Assembly (NCBI RefSeq): GCF_016820535.1 | Contig: NZ_JADHDY010000015.1 | Span: 61,481-125,480 of the forward strand | Source of the DNA: Sporosarcina beigongshangi | GTDB lineage: Bacteria > Actinomycetota > Actinomycetes > Actinomycetales > Micrococcaceae | Reading direction: 5' to 3' | Length of the DNA stretch: 64,000 nt | Shown here: positions 17,971 through 27,134 of the stretch, piece by piece | Layout: each line of letters starts with the position of its first letter | Position numbering within the stretch: the first letter of the stretch is position 1 | Program-made: the position numbers and the translations under genes | The notes under the pieces: model-generated | What the model was told of the DNA's origin: nothing | The model's input: the letters and a program-made list of their open reading frames with translations, nothing else | Databases searched by the model: none

Positions 17971-18948
17971 TTAATCGCGCAGCCAGCCGGCGAGTTCAGC
18001 CGCCCAGTATGTCAGGATCATGTCGGCACCGGCCCGCTTGATGCCCAGCACCGACTCCTCAATGGCGCCGCGGCGGTTGATCCAGCCGTTGGCGGCGGCG
18101 GCCTCGATCATGGCGTACTCCCCAGAAATTTGGTATGCCGCCACCGGCACGGGGCTCATGGCGGCCACGTCGGCCAGGATGTCCAGGTAGCTCATGGCCG
18201 GCTTGACCATGACGATGTCGGCGCCCTCGGCGAGGTCCAGCTCCACCTCGTGCAGTGCCTCGCGGCGGTTGCCCGGATCCATTTGGTAGCTGCGGCGGTC
18301 ACCCTGCAGCTGGGAATCCACAGCCTCGCGGAAGGGGCCGTAAAACGCGGAGGCGTACTTGGCCGCGTACGCCAGCACGGACACGGAGGTGTAGCCGGCG
18401 TCGTCCAGGGCCTCGCGGATCACGGCCACCTGGCCGTCCATCATGCCCGACGGCGCCACCACGTGCGCGCCCGCAGCAGCCTGCGCCACGGCCATCTTCG
18501 CGTAGATCTCCAGCGTGGCGTCATTGTCCACGACGCCGTTGGCATCGAGCACGCCGCAATGCCCGTGGTCGGTGAACTCGTCCAGGCAGAGGTCGCTCAT
18601 GATGACGAGCTCGTCGCCCACGGCCGCACGAACGTCGCGGATCGCCTTGTTCAGCACGCCAAACGGGTCCGTTCCGGCACTGCCCTGGGCGTCGCGGACG
18701 GCCGGAATGCCGAACAGCATGATGCCACCGAGCCCCAGCGCCACCGCATCCCGCGCCGCCAGGATGAGCGAGGCCGTCGTATGCTGCACCACGCCCGGCA
18801 TGGAGGTGATGGGCTTCGGCTCGCTGAGGTCCTCGCGGATGAACACCGGCAAAATCAAGTCCGACGGCGCCACCTTGGTCTCGCTGGCAAGCCGCCTCAT
18901 CGCGGGTGTGGTGCGCAGGCGGCGGGGGCGGTGCTGGGGGAAACTCAT
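17971..18948 (-). CDS. hemB: Delta-aminolevulinic acid dehydratase (porphobilinogen synthase)
   Basis: A 325-residue enzyme that condenses two 5-aminolevulinates to porphobilinogen. The two active-site lysines are recognisable in [13 protein letters not shown] and [10 protein letters not shown]. The metal-binding segment reads [15 protein letters not shown]. It keeps some of the cysteines of zinc-type enzymes, but the metal type was not resolved. The ATG at 18948 has AGGAG about 8 nt upstream and overlaps the hemD stop by 4 nt (ATGA). A longer open frame upstream only shadows hemD. Confidence 0.95.
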   Translation of the reverse strand: MSFPQHRPRRLRTTPAMRRLASETKVAPSDLILPVFIREDLSEPKPITSMPGVVQHTTASLILAARDAVALGLGGIMLFGIPAVRDAQGSAGTDPFGVLNKAIRDVRAAVGDELVIMSDLCLDEFTDHGHCGVLDANGVVDNDATLEIYAKMAVAQAAAGAHVVAPSGMMDGQVAVIREALDDAGYTSVSVLAYAAKYASAFYGPFREAVDSQLQGDRRSYQMDPGNRREALHEVELDLAEGADIVMVKPAMSYLDILADVAAMSPVPVAAYQISGEYAMIEAAAANGWINRRGAIEESVLGIKRAGADMILTYWAAELAGWLRD

Positions 18949-19943
18949 GATGACTCCTGTGAATCTTGGTTGTGAAAATGTGTGCGTGCTGCGGCCAGCG
19001 CGGCCGTGATGCCGTCGGGCGTGGGGTGCACGGCGGTCGCGGCAACCCGCATCCCCAGCCGCTCGGCCTCCTGCCGGGTGGGTTCGCCGATCGCCACCAC
19101 CAGGCAGCTGTCCGGCAGCGGCGCCAGGGCCTGCGCCGTCCGCCGCGCCGCACTCCCCGAGGCCAGCACGACGGCGTCGATCGCCCCCGCACGGATCTCG
19201 CCCGCCGCTTCGGCAGGGGTCAGCACGTCGCGCGCCAGGCATTCCTGCACCGGCGAACGGGCAGCGAGGGTTGCGGTGAGGCGGCGGCCATTCCGTGCCG
19301 GATAGTCGACAGTTTGGTAGGCGGTGACCGCTTCCGGGTTCCAGCCCTTGGCTGTGAGGCCGCCGAGCAGGGTGGGGCTGGCCAGGTTGGACTGCGGGAG
19401 CAGGACGCGATTCGTTGTGCCGTGCGCCGGGTCTGGGGCCGGCCAGAGTTCAACGAGGCCGGCGGCGGACTGGAGGTCGGTGGGTGCGAGGACGGTGGTG
19501 ATGCCCTCGGCTGCCAGGATGTCCACGGAGGTGGGTCCGATGGTGGCCACCGAGGTGGATGCCGGAATGATGCCGGCCAGGGAGGTCCCTGCCGATTCGC
19601 ACCACTGCTTCAGGGCGCGGACGGTGGTGATGGAGCTGATGACCAGCCAGCGGTACTCTCCCGCGGCCAGCCGCCGGAGGGCAGCGCCCAGTGCGTCCTG
19701 CTCTCCCACCTCGAAATCAATGAGCGGCACCAAAACCGGCTCCGCCCCGGCATCCTCAAGGGCGGCCAGCAACCCGCCGGCCCGGTCCATGCTCCGGGTC
19801 ACGGCAACGCGCAGCCCCGACAGCGGCTGAACATTGAGAGCCGACGGCGTGTTGGGGCCCGGGGGCACGCCCCCGGTCTTCCCCCGCCTCGCAGGCGGGG
19901 CAAACACGCCCCCGGGAACGGCGCCCCCACCGCTGTCGGTCAT
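18945..19943 (-). CDS. hemD: Uroporphyrinogen-III synthase
   Basis: A 332-residue HemD that cyclises hydroxymethylbilane to uroporphyrinogen III. The first 40 residues are a Gly/Pro-rich extension not needed by the family. The fold proper begins at [18 protein letters not shown]. Typical weakly conserved segments follow: [28 protein letters not shown] and, late, [16 protein letters not shown]. Identification rests partly on position between hemC and hemB, with 4-nt overlaps at both ends, because HemD proteins diverge strongly. It is a single-domain protein, not fused to a methyltransferase. Confidence 0.88.
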   Translation of the reverse strand: MTDSGGGAVPGGVFAPPARRGKTGGVPPGPNTPSALNVQPLSGLRVAVTRSMDRAGGLLAALEDAGAEPVLVPLIDFEVGEQDALGAALRRLAAGEYRWLVISSITTVRALKQWCESAGTSLAGIIPASTSVATIGPTSVDILAAEGITTVLAPTDLQSAAGLVELWPAPDPAHGTTNRVLLPQSNLASPTLLGGLTAKGWNPEAVTAYQTVDYPARNGRRLTATLAARSPVQECLARDVLTPAEAAGEIRAGAIDAVVLASGSAARRTAQALAPLPDSCLVVAIGEPTRQEAERLGMRVAATAVHPTPDGITAALAAARTHFHNQDSQESS

Positions 19944-20935
19944 TGCGCGGAGCCGGCCAGGTCTGCCAGCTCTGCGGCGCCGCCGGCGAGCAGCTCTTCG
20001 GCCAGCTCGATGCCAAGGAGGGTGGCCCCGACCTCGGTGAGTCCGTCCGTGGCCTTTTTCAGCCGCAGCGATCGCTTGCCGTCGAGGGAGACAACCACGG
20101 TTTCCAGGTACAGCATGGATCCCTTGCGGTGCCCGAGCGCACCAACGGGTGCGCTGCAGCCGGCCTCGAGTCGGGCCAGCAGCGCACGTTCGGCGGTGAC
20201 GGCCAGGCGCGTGTCGGCGTCGTCGACGGCGGCCAGCGACTGCCCCAGCACGCCTGTCAGTTCGGTGTCGGCCGAGCGGCATTCCAGGGCGAGCGCGCCC
20301 TGGCCCGGGGCCGGAAGCATGACCTCGGTGTCCAGGAATTCGGTGACAGTGTCGAGCCTGCCGATCCTGCCCAGACCCGCCGCGGCGAGCACGACGGCGT
20401 CGAGGTCGCCGGACTTGCCGGGGACCGCGTCGCCGTCGGTGTTGCCTGGCAGGCCGGGGACGCGGGCGAGGCGGGTGTCCACGTTGCCGCGGATGTCCAC
20501 GATCTCAAGGTCGGGGCGGGCGGCGAGCAGCTGGGCGGCGCGGCGGGGGGAACCGGTCCCCACGGTGGCGCCGGGCGGGAGCTCGCTGAGCTTGAGCCCG
20601 TCGCGCGAGCAGAGGGCGTCGCGGGAGTCGGCGCGGACCGGCACGGCGGCAAGCGCCAGGCCGGGGACGGCAGCAGTGGGCAGGTCCTTGAGCGAGTGGA
20701 CGGCCACGTCCACCCGCCCGTCCAGCACGGCTGCGCGCAGTTCCGCGGCAAACACTCCGGTGCCGCCCATTTGGGACAGCGGCCCGGTCAGGACGTCGCC
20801 GTCGGTCTTGATGGGGACAATCTCGGCATCAAAGCCGCCGACGGCACTGAGCTGGTCGGTGATTTGCCGGGTCTGGCTCAGGGCCAGCTTGCTTCCGCGG
20901 GTTCCAATTTTCACACTTGCCATTGTTTCAGCCAT
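19940..20935 (-). CDS. hemC: Porphobilinogen deaminase (hydroxymethylbilane synthase)
   Basis: A 331-residue enzyme that assembles four porphobilinogens into hydroxymethylbilane. Diagnostic segments are KIGTRGSKLALSQT at the start, AVHSLKDLPT, and the dipyrromethane-attachment cysteine in LEAGCSAPVGALG. The ATG at 20935 lies 5 nt after the cpfC stop; an in-frame ATG at 20923 is also possible. The stop overlaps hemD by 4 nt. It lies in the unbroken run from chdC to hemB. Confidence 0.94.
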   Translation of the reverse strand: MAETMASVKIGTRGSKLALSQTRQITDQLSAVGGFDAEIVPIKTDGDVLTGPLSQMGGTGVFAAELRAAVLDGRVDVAVHSLKDLPTAAVPGLALAAVPVRADSRDALCSRDGLKLSELPPGATVGTGSPRRAAQLLAARPDLEIVDIRGNVDTRLARVPGLPGNTDGDAVPGKSGDLDAVVLAAAGLGRIGRLDTVTEFLDTEVMLPAPGQGALALECRSADTELTGVLGQSLAAVDDADTRLAVTAERALLARLEAGCSAPVGALGHRKGSMLYLETVVVSLDGKRSLRLKKATDGLTEVGATLLGIELAEELLAGGAAELADLAGSAQ

Positions 20936-20940
20936 GGATG

Positions 20941-22131
20941 TTAAGAACCACCCAACGGACTCGCCGCGGGGGCATCGGCAAAGCGGCCGACTGTGCTGCC
21001 CACTTCAGCGATGACCGGCTTGGTTCCCCGGAAATTGGCGCAACAGCCTGGATTGCAGACATCGAACCAAGGGCCGAGCTCGGTCATCGCGGGGCGTTGC
21101 CCAATGTGGTTGGCAATGGTGCGTTCGCAGACCAGGTCCACGAGGCCGCTGACAAACTTCCGGTGCGTTCCCGGGGTTGGTGCCCGGTCAAAGGCCAGGC
21201 CAAGGCCGGCGCACGTTTCCGCCGCTTCCGTGTCGAGGTCCCAAATAACCTCCATGTGGTCGCTGACGAAGCCCAGCGGCACCACCACCACACCTTGGGT
21301 CCCTGTGGCGGCCAGCTCAGCCAGGGCGTCATTGATGTCAGGTTCCAGCCACGGAACGTGCGGAGCGCCGGAGCGGGACTGGTACACCAGTGACCATTGC
21401 TGTTGGGGGTCAACCCGGGCCATGACGGCCTCGGCCGCGGCCAGGTGCTGGGCCACGTAGGCAGAGTTTTCGGCAAATTCCCGCAGCTCGAGCTCGGAGC
21501 TGCCGGAGGCCTCGGCATCCTTGGTGGGGATGGAATGGGTGGCAAACATCACGTGAACGGAATCGGCGGGCTTCCCCGCGGCGGCGAGTGCCGCCTTCAC
21601 TGTGGCCAGGGACGCAGCGGTTCCTTCGATGAAGGGCTCCACAAATCCTGGATGGTCAAAATACTGGCGGACCTTGTCAACGGAGAGCCTGCCGTCCAGG
21701 CCCGTCTCGGTCAATGCCATCCCAATGTCTTCGCGGTACTGGCGGCAGCTGGAGTATGAGGAGTAGGCACTCGTGGTGACCATCAGCAGTCGGCGGTGGC
21801 CGGCGTCGTAGGCGTCCTGCAGCACCGCCGGCAGGTAGGGGTCCCAGTTGCGGTTGCCCCACAGCACGGGCAGGTCAATGCCGCGCGCGGCCAGCTCGGC
21901 CTCAAGGGAGGCCTTGAGCGCACGGTTCTGCGCGTTGATGGGGCTGATGCCGCCGTTTGCGCGATAGTGCGTGGCGACTTCTTCAAGGCGTTCGTCCGGG
22001 ATGCCGCGGCCCCTGGTGACGTTGCGCAGGAAGGGGATGACATCCTCCTGGCCCTCGGGTCCGCCGAAGGAGGCAAGGAGGATTCCGTCGTAGTCGGCCG
22101 GAGGTGCCACCGGTGTGGACGAGGCGCTCAT
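20941..22131 (-). CDS. cpfC: Coproporphyrin III ferrochelatase
   Basis: A 396-residue ferrochelatase (classical name hemH). Landmarks are LLASFGGPEGQEDVIPFLRNV, MFATHSIPTK with the catalytic histidine, and VVPLGFVSDHMEVIWDLD. A C-terminal CNPGCCANF cluster is where actinobacterial enzymes hold an iron-sulfur centre. With chdC next door and a Gram-positive cgoX nearby, its substrate is coproporphyrin III rather than protoporphyrin IX. ATG 22131 overlaps the chdC stop by 4 nt; an upstream extension of the frame is a shadow. Confidence 0.93.
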   Translation of the reverse strand: MSASSTPVAPPADYDGILLASFGGPEGQEDVIPFLRNVTRGRGIPDERLEEVATHYRANGGISPINAQNRALKASLEAELAARGIDLPVLWGNRNWDPYLPAVLQDAYDAGHRRLLMVTTSAYSSYSSCRQYREDIGMALTETGLDGRLSVDKVRQYFDHPGFVEPFIEGTAASLATVKAALAAAGKPADSVHVMFATHSIPTKDAEASGSSELELREFAENSAYVAQHLAAAEAVMARVDPQQQWSLVYQSRSGAPHVPWLEPDINDALAELAATGTQGVVVVPLGFVSDHMEVIWDLDTEAAETCAGLGLAFDRAPTPGTHRKFVSGLVDLVCERTIANHIGQRPAMTELGPWFDVCNPGCCANFRGTKPVIAEVGSTVGRFADAPAASPLGGS

Positions 22132-22826
22132 CGGAGCACCTCGGCAACTTCGGTGCTGGAGACCAGGCGGCCGGTGTAGAAGGGGATTTCGTCGCGCACA
22201 TGGAGGCGGGCGTCGGTGCCGCGCAGGTGGCGCATCATGTCCACGAGGTCGGTGAGCTCGTCGGCCTCCAGGCCCAGGAGCCACTCCCAGTCGCCCAGGG
22301 CGAAGGCGGAGACGGTGTTGGCCTGGACGTCGGGGAAGTCGCGGCCCAGGATGCCGTGGTCGCGCAGCATGCGGCCGCGCTCCTCGGCGGGCAGGATGTA
22401 CCAGTCGTAGGAGCGTACAAACGGGTAGACGCAGACCCAACCCTTCGGGCCCTTGGAGCTCATGTAGGTGGGGGCGTGGGACTTGGCAAACTCGGCCTCG
22501 CGGTGCACGCCCATGGCGGACCAGGCGATCTCCGTCCCGGCGAACAGTGCCAGGCGGCGGATGCTGCGGACGGCGCGCTGCAGGCCCTCGGCATCGGCGC
22601 CCACGAGCCACACCATGATGTCCGCGTCGTTGCGCATGGCGGAAACGTCGTAGCTGCCGCGCAGGGTGATGCTCTCGGCTGCGAGGGCGGCAACCAGTGC
22701 GTCAAACTCCGCAATTTCCGCCTCCCCGCCTGCGAAGGAGCCTGTCCGCTTGAAGACGGTCCACAGCGTGTACGGCGTCTCAGCGGGGGTTTTGGTGACA
22801 GATTGTTCATATGTGTGGCTGGTCAT
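22128..22826 (-). CDS. chdC: Coproheme decarboxylase
   Basis: A 232-residue chlorite-dismutase-fold enzyme (HemQ) that turns coproheme into heme b in the last step of the coproporphyrin-dependent pathway. The catalytic tyrosine lies in PFVRSYDWYILP and the proximal histidine is probably in VDMMRHLRGT. Other family marks are MSSKGPKGWVCVYPF and LGDWEWLLGLEADE. ATG 22826 opens MTSHTYEQSV; the frame continues upstream without a better start. A small inverted repeat, TCTAC-N5-GTAGA (22873-22887), sits about 50 nt upstream in the gap to cgoX. Confidence 0.93.
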   Translation of the reverse strand: MTSHTYEQSVTKTPAETPYTLWTVFKRTGSFAGGEAEIAEFDALVAALAAESITLRGSYDVSAMRNDADIMVWLVGADAEGLQRAVRSIRRLALFAGTEIAWSAMGVHREAEFAKSHAPTYMSSKGPKGWVCVYPFVRSYDWYILPAEERGRMLRDHGILGRDFPDVQANTVSAFALGDWEWLLGLEADELTDLVDMMRHLRGTDARLHVRDEIPFYTGRLVSSTEVAEVLR

Positions 22827-22899
22827 GGCTTCAAGTGTGCACCCAAGCCCGGCCAAAAACGAAACCAGCTTCTCTACATGGCGTAGAAAGTGATGAAGC

Positions 22900-24432
22900 T
22901 TACATCCGCTGGGCGGCGTCAACCGCCGCGCGGACGGCCCTGCGGGTGCCGCTGACCACGGCTGCCAGGCCGTTGCCGTTCATCCACCCGCCGGTCAGCA
23001 CCAGTCCCGGCACCTTGGCCGCCACGGCCTGCACCTGCGCCATTTTGGCCTGGTGCCCGACGGCGGCAAACGGCAGGGAGCCCCGCCAGCGGACAATGTC
23101 GGAGCCCAGGAGGTCCGCTTCGGTCACCTGAATGCCCAGCAGCGCGCTGGCGTCGGCCAGGGCCGTGGCCACCAGATCATCCTCCCGGGGCGTGGCCGGA
23201 GTGAGCCGGACGGCGTCGGAAGGCTTGACGCCGGCGCGCCCGTAGGAGAGCCGCAGCACGTGCGTGCCGGGGCCCGTGCTGTCAGCCAGCCACTCCCACT
23301 TGGCGGTGGCATGAGTAAGGGCCTTGGCCTTGATGCCGGGCACGCCGGGCGCCACGAGGATGCCCGTGCCGCGCGGCGCCGAGTCCAGCTCCGGCACGTC
23401 CACCACCAGGGTGACCAGGCGGATGTCCGGTCCCGGCGCCGGCATGAAGGCTTCAAGCTCGGGCAGCTCCGGGGCGAGCAGCCCCACGGCCGCAGGCCCG
23501 TCGGTTGCCACGACCAGCAGCTGGGCGGCGGTGAAGCCGCGGTCCGTGCCATGCTCCCAGTCGACGGTCCAAGGGGCGGGGGCGCCGCCGTCGTACTTCT
23601 CGTCCTCCGGCGCCTGCCCCGGGTCGGTGCCGTCGCGGTAGACAGCCTTGATCCGGTGGCCCGGATGCATTCCCACCCCGGCTGCAACCAGCTCGTCCAC
23701 CAGCGCGGTGACGAGGGTGTGCATGCCCCCGGCCAGCCCGGCCACGGCGGACCCGGGCTGTCCGGTGGCGCGCAGCGCGGCCACGGCAGCGGCCAGGGAG
23801 CCGTGCTCGCGGATGCCGGCGCGCAGGCCGGGGGCCACGGCATCGACGTCGAGCTTTTCAGGATCCGCGGAGTGGACGCCCGCCACCACGGGGGCCACGA
23901 GCCGCTCCAGCACGCGCTTGCCCATGCGCAGCCGCACCAGTTCGGCCACGCTGGAGACTTCCTCGGTGGTGCCCACCGCCACCGGCAGTCGGGCGTCCAC
24001 TGAGGCGCGGAGCACGCCGGAGGTGCCCAGCGCGGCCCGCACCTCGGGCGCGTTCAGGTCCGAGGGGATGCCGAGGATTCCGGTGCGCGGCAGCGGGACC
24101 GGGCCGTCCGGCAGCCACACCCACGCGCCGGCGGGATTCGGCGCCACGACCTTCTCCGCCAGGCCCAGCTCCGCGGCCAGGTCCGCCACGGCGGTGTTGC
24201 GGGTGGCAAACGACTCGGCGCCGGAGTCCAGCACCGTCCCGGCAACCTCGTGGCTGCCCACGCAGCCGCCCCAAACGCCGGAGGCCTCGTAGATGTCCAC
24301 ATGAAAGCCGGCCGCATGCAGGTCCCGGGCCGCGAGGAGCCCGGAGATTCCCCCGCCCACCACCACGGCCTGCTGCGGCGCGGGGTGGCTTTGCGGGCTG
24401 TGGGCCTTGGCTGCGGTCTTGCGGTTTTCCAT
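22900..24432 (-). CDS. cgoX: Coproporphyrinogen III oxidase (HemY type)
   Basis: A 510-residue FAD-dependent oxidase, formerly called protoporphyrinogen oxidase HemG/HemY. After a 20-residue leader it has the dinucleotide-binding motif VVVGGGISG (about 23-31) and the family motif GLAGGMHTL. A late ALPFAAVGHQ-like segment (GSLPFAAVGHQAKM) and the C-terminal LTGGWMNGNGLAAVVSG, which closes the FAD site, complete the picture. It oxidises coproporphyrinogen III to coproporphyrin III for CpfC. It lies 60 nt downstream of hemE and 73 nt upstream of chdC on the same strand. Confidence 0.92.
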   Translation of the reverse strand: MENRKTAAKAHSPQSHPAPQQAVVVGGGISGLLAARDLHAAGFHVDIYEASGVWGGCVGSHEVAGTVLDSGAESFATRNTAVADLAAELGLAEKVVAPNPAGAWVWLPDGPVPLPRTGILGIPSDLNAPEVRAALGTSGVLRASVDARLPVAVGTTEEVSSVAELVRLRMGKRVLERLVAPVVAGVHSADPEKLDVDAVAPGLRAGIREHGSLAAAVAALRATGQPGSAVAGLAGGMHTLVTALVDELVAAGVGMHPGHRIKAVYRDGTDPGQAPEDEKYDGGAPAPWTVDWEHGTDRGFTAAQLLVVATDGPAAVGLLAPELPELEAFMPAPGPDIRLVTLVVDVPELDSAPRGTGILVAPGVPGIKAKALTHATAKWEWLADSTGPGTHVLRLSYGRAGVKPSDAVRLTPATPREDDLVATALADASALLGIQVTEADLLGSDIVRWRGSLPFAAVGHQAKMAQVQAVAAKVPGLVLTGGWMNGNGLAAVVSGTRRAVRAAVDAAQRM

Positions 24433-24492
24433 GGTCTCCCCTTGTGGCTGGTGCGGATTGCAGGGTTCGTGCTGGACGTGCGGGGCGCTGCG

Positions 24493-25548
24493 CTAGATCG
24501 AGTGGATCAGCGCAACCAGGCGCGTCAGGACTTCCGGGTCGGTGTCCGGCGGAACGCCATGACCCAAGTTCACCACATGTGCGGGCGCCGTGGAGCCTGC
24601 AGCCACCACCTCGCGGACATGGCGCTCCAACACCTCCCACGGGGCATTGAGCAGGGCGGGGTCGATGTTGCCCTGCAACGGCACCCGGCCGCCGAGCCTG
24701 CGATTGGCCTCGTCCAGCGGCAGCCGGTAGTCAACACCCATGACGTCGACGCCCACATCCAGCATGGCGCCAAGCAGCTCGCTCGTGCCGGTGCCGAAGT
24801 GGACCAGCGGAACGCCCAGGTCGCGGACATGGTCCAAGGCAATGGCCGACGCCGGGGCAACGTGTTCGGTGTAGTCGGCAAGTCCCAGCGACCCCGCCCA
24901 GGAGTCGAACAGCTGCGCCGCGCTGGCGCCGGCTTCGACCTGGGCGCGCAGGAACTTGCCGGAGGCGTTGGCCGCCCACCGCATGAGGTCCGCCCACAGC
25001 TCGGGTTCGGCGTGCATCATGGTGCGCGGGCCCAGGTGGTCGCGGGACGGCCGGCCCTCAACCATGTACGCGGCCACGGTGAAGGGTGCCCCGGCGAAGC
25101 CGATCAGCGGGGTGCTGCCGAGCTCCTTGACGGTCAGGGCCACGGCCTCGCGGATCGGATCGAGTGCCTCGTCGGTGAGCTCGGGCAGGTTGGCGATGTC
25201 TGCCGCCGTGCGGATCGGCTTGTCGAGGACCGGGCCAACACCGGGGACAATGTCCACACCCACGCCCGCCAGCTTGAGCGGGATGACGATGTCGGAAAAG
25301 AAGATGGCGGCGTCAACGTCGTGGCGGCGGACAGGCTGCAACGTGATTTCGGCGGCCATCTCCGGCTTCAGGCACGATTCCAGCATGGTGGTTCCCACCC
25401 GCAGCTCGCGGTATTCGGGCAGGGAACGGCCGGCCTGGCGCATGAACCAGACGGGGCGGCGGCTGGGCTGCCCACCCCTGTAGGCGGTGATCATCGGGGA
25501 ATTTTCGGTGCGGCCATCCATCAACGGGTGGCTTGGGCTCAGTGTCAT
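24493..25548 (-). CDS. hemE: Uroporphyrinogen decarboxylase
   Basis: A 351-residue enzyme that decarboxylates uroporphyrinogen III to coproporphyrinogen III. Diagnostic segments are RPVWFMRQAGRSLPEYR near the N-terminus, IFFSDIVIPL, and GFAGAPFTVAAYMVEG. ATG 25548 (MTLSPSHPLM) is preferred because the predicted promoter lies just upstream; the longer frame would start inside that promoter. It is the first gene of the minus-strand heme operon and is divergent from hemA. Confidence 0.95.
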   Translation of the reverse strand: MTLSPSHPLMDGRTENSPMITAYRGGQPSRRPVWFMRQAGRSLPEYRELRVGTTMLESCLKPEMAAEITLQPVRRHDVDAAIFFSDIVIPLKLAGVGVDIVPGVGPVLDKPIRTAADIANLPELTDEALDPIREAVALTVKELGSTPLIGFAGAPFTVAAYMVEGRPSRDHLGPRTMMHAEPELWADLMRWAANASGKFLRAQVEAGASAAQLFDSWAGSLGLADYTEHVAPASAIALDHVRDLGVPLVHFGTGTSELLGAMLDVGVDVMGVDYRLPLDEANRRLGGRVPLQGNIDPALLNAPWEVLERHVREVVAAGSTAPAHVVNLGHGVPPDTDPEVLTRLVALIHSI

Positions 25549-25568
25549 GGCACCACCATACAGAGGCA

Positions 25569-25599
25569 ATCTGTACGCATTTTGTGCACAAACTGTCAC
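25569..25599 (-). promoter_or_regulatory. Predicted hemE promoter with palindromic operator in the spacer
   Basis: On the minus strand, GTGACA (25594-25599) and TACAGA (25570-25575) are separated by 18 bp. The spacer contains the perfect 12-bp palindrome TTTGTGCACAAA (25581-25592), a classic repressor position. The hemE ATG is about 20 nt beyond the -10 box. Confidence 0.5.
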
Positions 25600-25651
25600 C
25601 GTAGGAGGGCGCAGCACGGCTGGCGGCGGTGAGCAGACTCACACATTCTTA

Positions 25652-25695
25652 GTGACGCTTCGAGGCTACTTGTGCATAAACCCCCAGCTTGGGGG
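25652..25695 (+). promoter_or_regulatory. Predicted hemA promoter, operator half-match and 5' hairpin
   Basis: GTGACG (25652-25657) and CATAAA (25675-25680) are spaced 17 bp apart. TTGTGCATAA (25670-25679) overlaps the -10 and matches the hemE operator core TTGTGCACAA at 9 of 10 positions. Right after the -10, CCCCCAGCTTGGGGG (25681-25695) would form a hairpin at the extreme 5' end of the hemA mRNA. Confidence 0.45.
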
Positions 25696-25712
25696 TCTAC
25701 CATGTTGAAATT

Positions 25713-27134
25713 GTGGTTCTCTTTTCGCTCGTTGCCTCGCACACAGACCTTGATCTGGAAACCGTCGCCCGCCTCAGTGCCGGGGCGTCGGAAGTCAGCG
25801 CCGAGCTGGTGGCTGCCCCAAATGCAGTGGCCGGGCTGGTGACACTGGCAACGTGCAACCGCTACGAGCTTTATGTCCATGCCCGCAGCTCCGATGATGT
25901 CGAGGCCGCCCGCAGCGCCGCCGTCGAGGCCGTCAGCAGGCATTCCGGACTTCCTGAGGAACAGGTCTCGGCGGCCCTTTCCACGCTGCAGGAGGAAGCC
26001 GTGCCCCGGCACCTGTTTTCCGTGAGCACCGGGCTGGACTCCGCCGTCGTGGGCGAGCGGGAGATCGCGGGGCAGGTCCGGCGGGCACTCAGCGAGGCGC
26101 AGGAGCAGGGCGTCACCACCCCGCCGCTGGTCCGCCTGTTCCAGGCCGCCGCGAAAACTGCCAAGGACGTCGGCTCACAGACGGCGCTTGGCAGCCGCGG
26201 CATGTCGATCGTTTCCGTTGCCCTGGACCTGGCCTCCGCCTTCCACGCCGCCTCCCCCTCCGACGCTCTATCACCTTCCGGGGCACTTTCAGCCAACGCT
26301 CTTTCACCTTCCGGGGCCTCCGGACCGCTCGTCGGATTCTCGGCCGTGCTGTTTGGCACGGGAGCCTATGCCGGGGCCGCCATGGCGCAGCTGATCCAGC
26401 GCGGCTGCACCGACATCTCGGTTTATTCGTCGTCCGGCCGGGCGGACATCTTCACGGAATCGCGCGGCGGCACGGCGCTGACAGACCAAACACTGCCGGA
26501 CGCACTGGCCAATGCCACCCTGCTGGTTGGCTGCAGCGGCTCCGACCACCAGGTCACCAAGGCGGATTTGGCACGGTTGCGCCACGACGATTCGCCACAG
26601 TTGACCGTCATTGACCTTGCCCTCAGCCACGACTTCACGCCCGATGTCGCGGAGCTCCCCGGCGTCGAGCTGCTGACGCTTGAAACAGTGCGCCAGGCGG
26701 CCCCGGCCGAGCAGGAGGAGACCCTCGAGCAGGCGTCGACGCTGGTTGCCGAAGCCACGAACAAGTTTGAGCAGGCCCAAAATGCCCGCTCACTGGACCA
26801 CGCGATCGTCGCGCTGCGCCGTCACACCATGGGCGTCCTCGACGACGAACTGGCCAAGGTGCGCAAGCAGCACGGCTGCTCGGCGGCGACGGCAGAAGTG
26901 GAATTCGCCATGCGCCGCATGGTCAAGCAGTTGCTGCATGTGCCGACCGTCCGCGCCAAGGAACTTGCGGCAGCAGGCGACACCGAGGGCTACCTCGCCG
27001 CCCTGGAGGTCCTGTACGGACTGACACCCACACCGGAATCCATCGGCGAAGCTGTTGCCGGAGCAACTCCGGAGGCCTCGGATGCCGGCACCCCCTCGGA
27101 CGGTGCGCAGGGCAAGGAAGCTGCCGCCTCCTAG
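25713..27134 (+). CDS. hemA: Glutamyl-tRNA reductase
   Basis: A 473-residue enzyme that reduces glutamyl-tRNA to glutamate-1-semialdehyde, the committed step. The catalytic cysteine is Cys48 in [27 protein letters not shown] and the NADP-binding region follow. The GTG at 25713 gives the family-typical start [10 protein letters not shown]. Residues from about 184 to 212 form a Ser/Pro/Ala-rich insert containing the repeated unit SPSGA, located between the catalytic and NADP domains. The C-terminal 35 residues are also low-complexity. Its stop and that of the convergent SDR gene share the 4-nt palindrome CTAG (27131-27134). Confidence 0.95.
   Translation: MVLFSLVASHTDLDLETVARLSAGASEVSAELVAAPNAVAGLVTLATCNRYELYVHARSSDDVEAARSAAVEAVSRHSGLPEEQVSAALSTLQEEAVPRHLFSVSTGLDSAVVGEREIAGQVRRALSEAQEQGVTTPPLVRLFQAAAKTAKDVGSQTALGSRGMSIVSVALDLASAFHAASPSDALSPSGALSANALSPSGASGPLVGFSAVLFGTGAYAGAAMAQLIQRGCTDISVYSSSGRADIFTESRGGTALTDQTLPDALANATLLVGCSGSDHQVTKADLARLRHDDSPQLTVIDLALSHDFTPDVAELPGVELLTLETVRQAAPAEQEETLEQASTLVAEATNKFEQAQNARSLDHAIVALRRHTMGVLDDELAKVRKQHGCSAATAEVEFAMRRMVKQLLHVPTVRAKELAAAGDTEGYLAALEVLYGLTPTPESIGEAVAGATPEASDAGTPSDGAQGKEAAAS

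Noticed and set aside
18966..21014. 682-codon plus-strand frame across hemD/hemC
   Set aside because: It spans two well-identified heme genes on the other strand and changes composition at their boundaries, so it is a shadow.
25581..25592. TTTGTGCACAAA as a Rex operator
   Set aside because: The Rex consensus needs TTGTGA and TCACAA separated by about 6 bp; this palindrome is compact, so I list it only as an unassigned operator.
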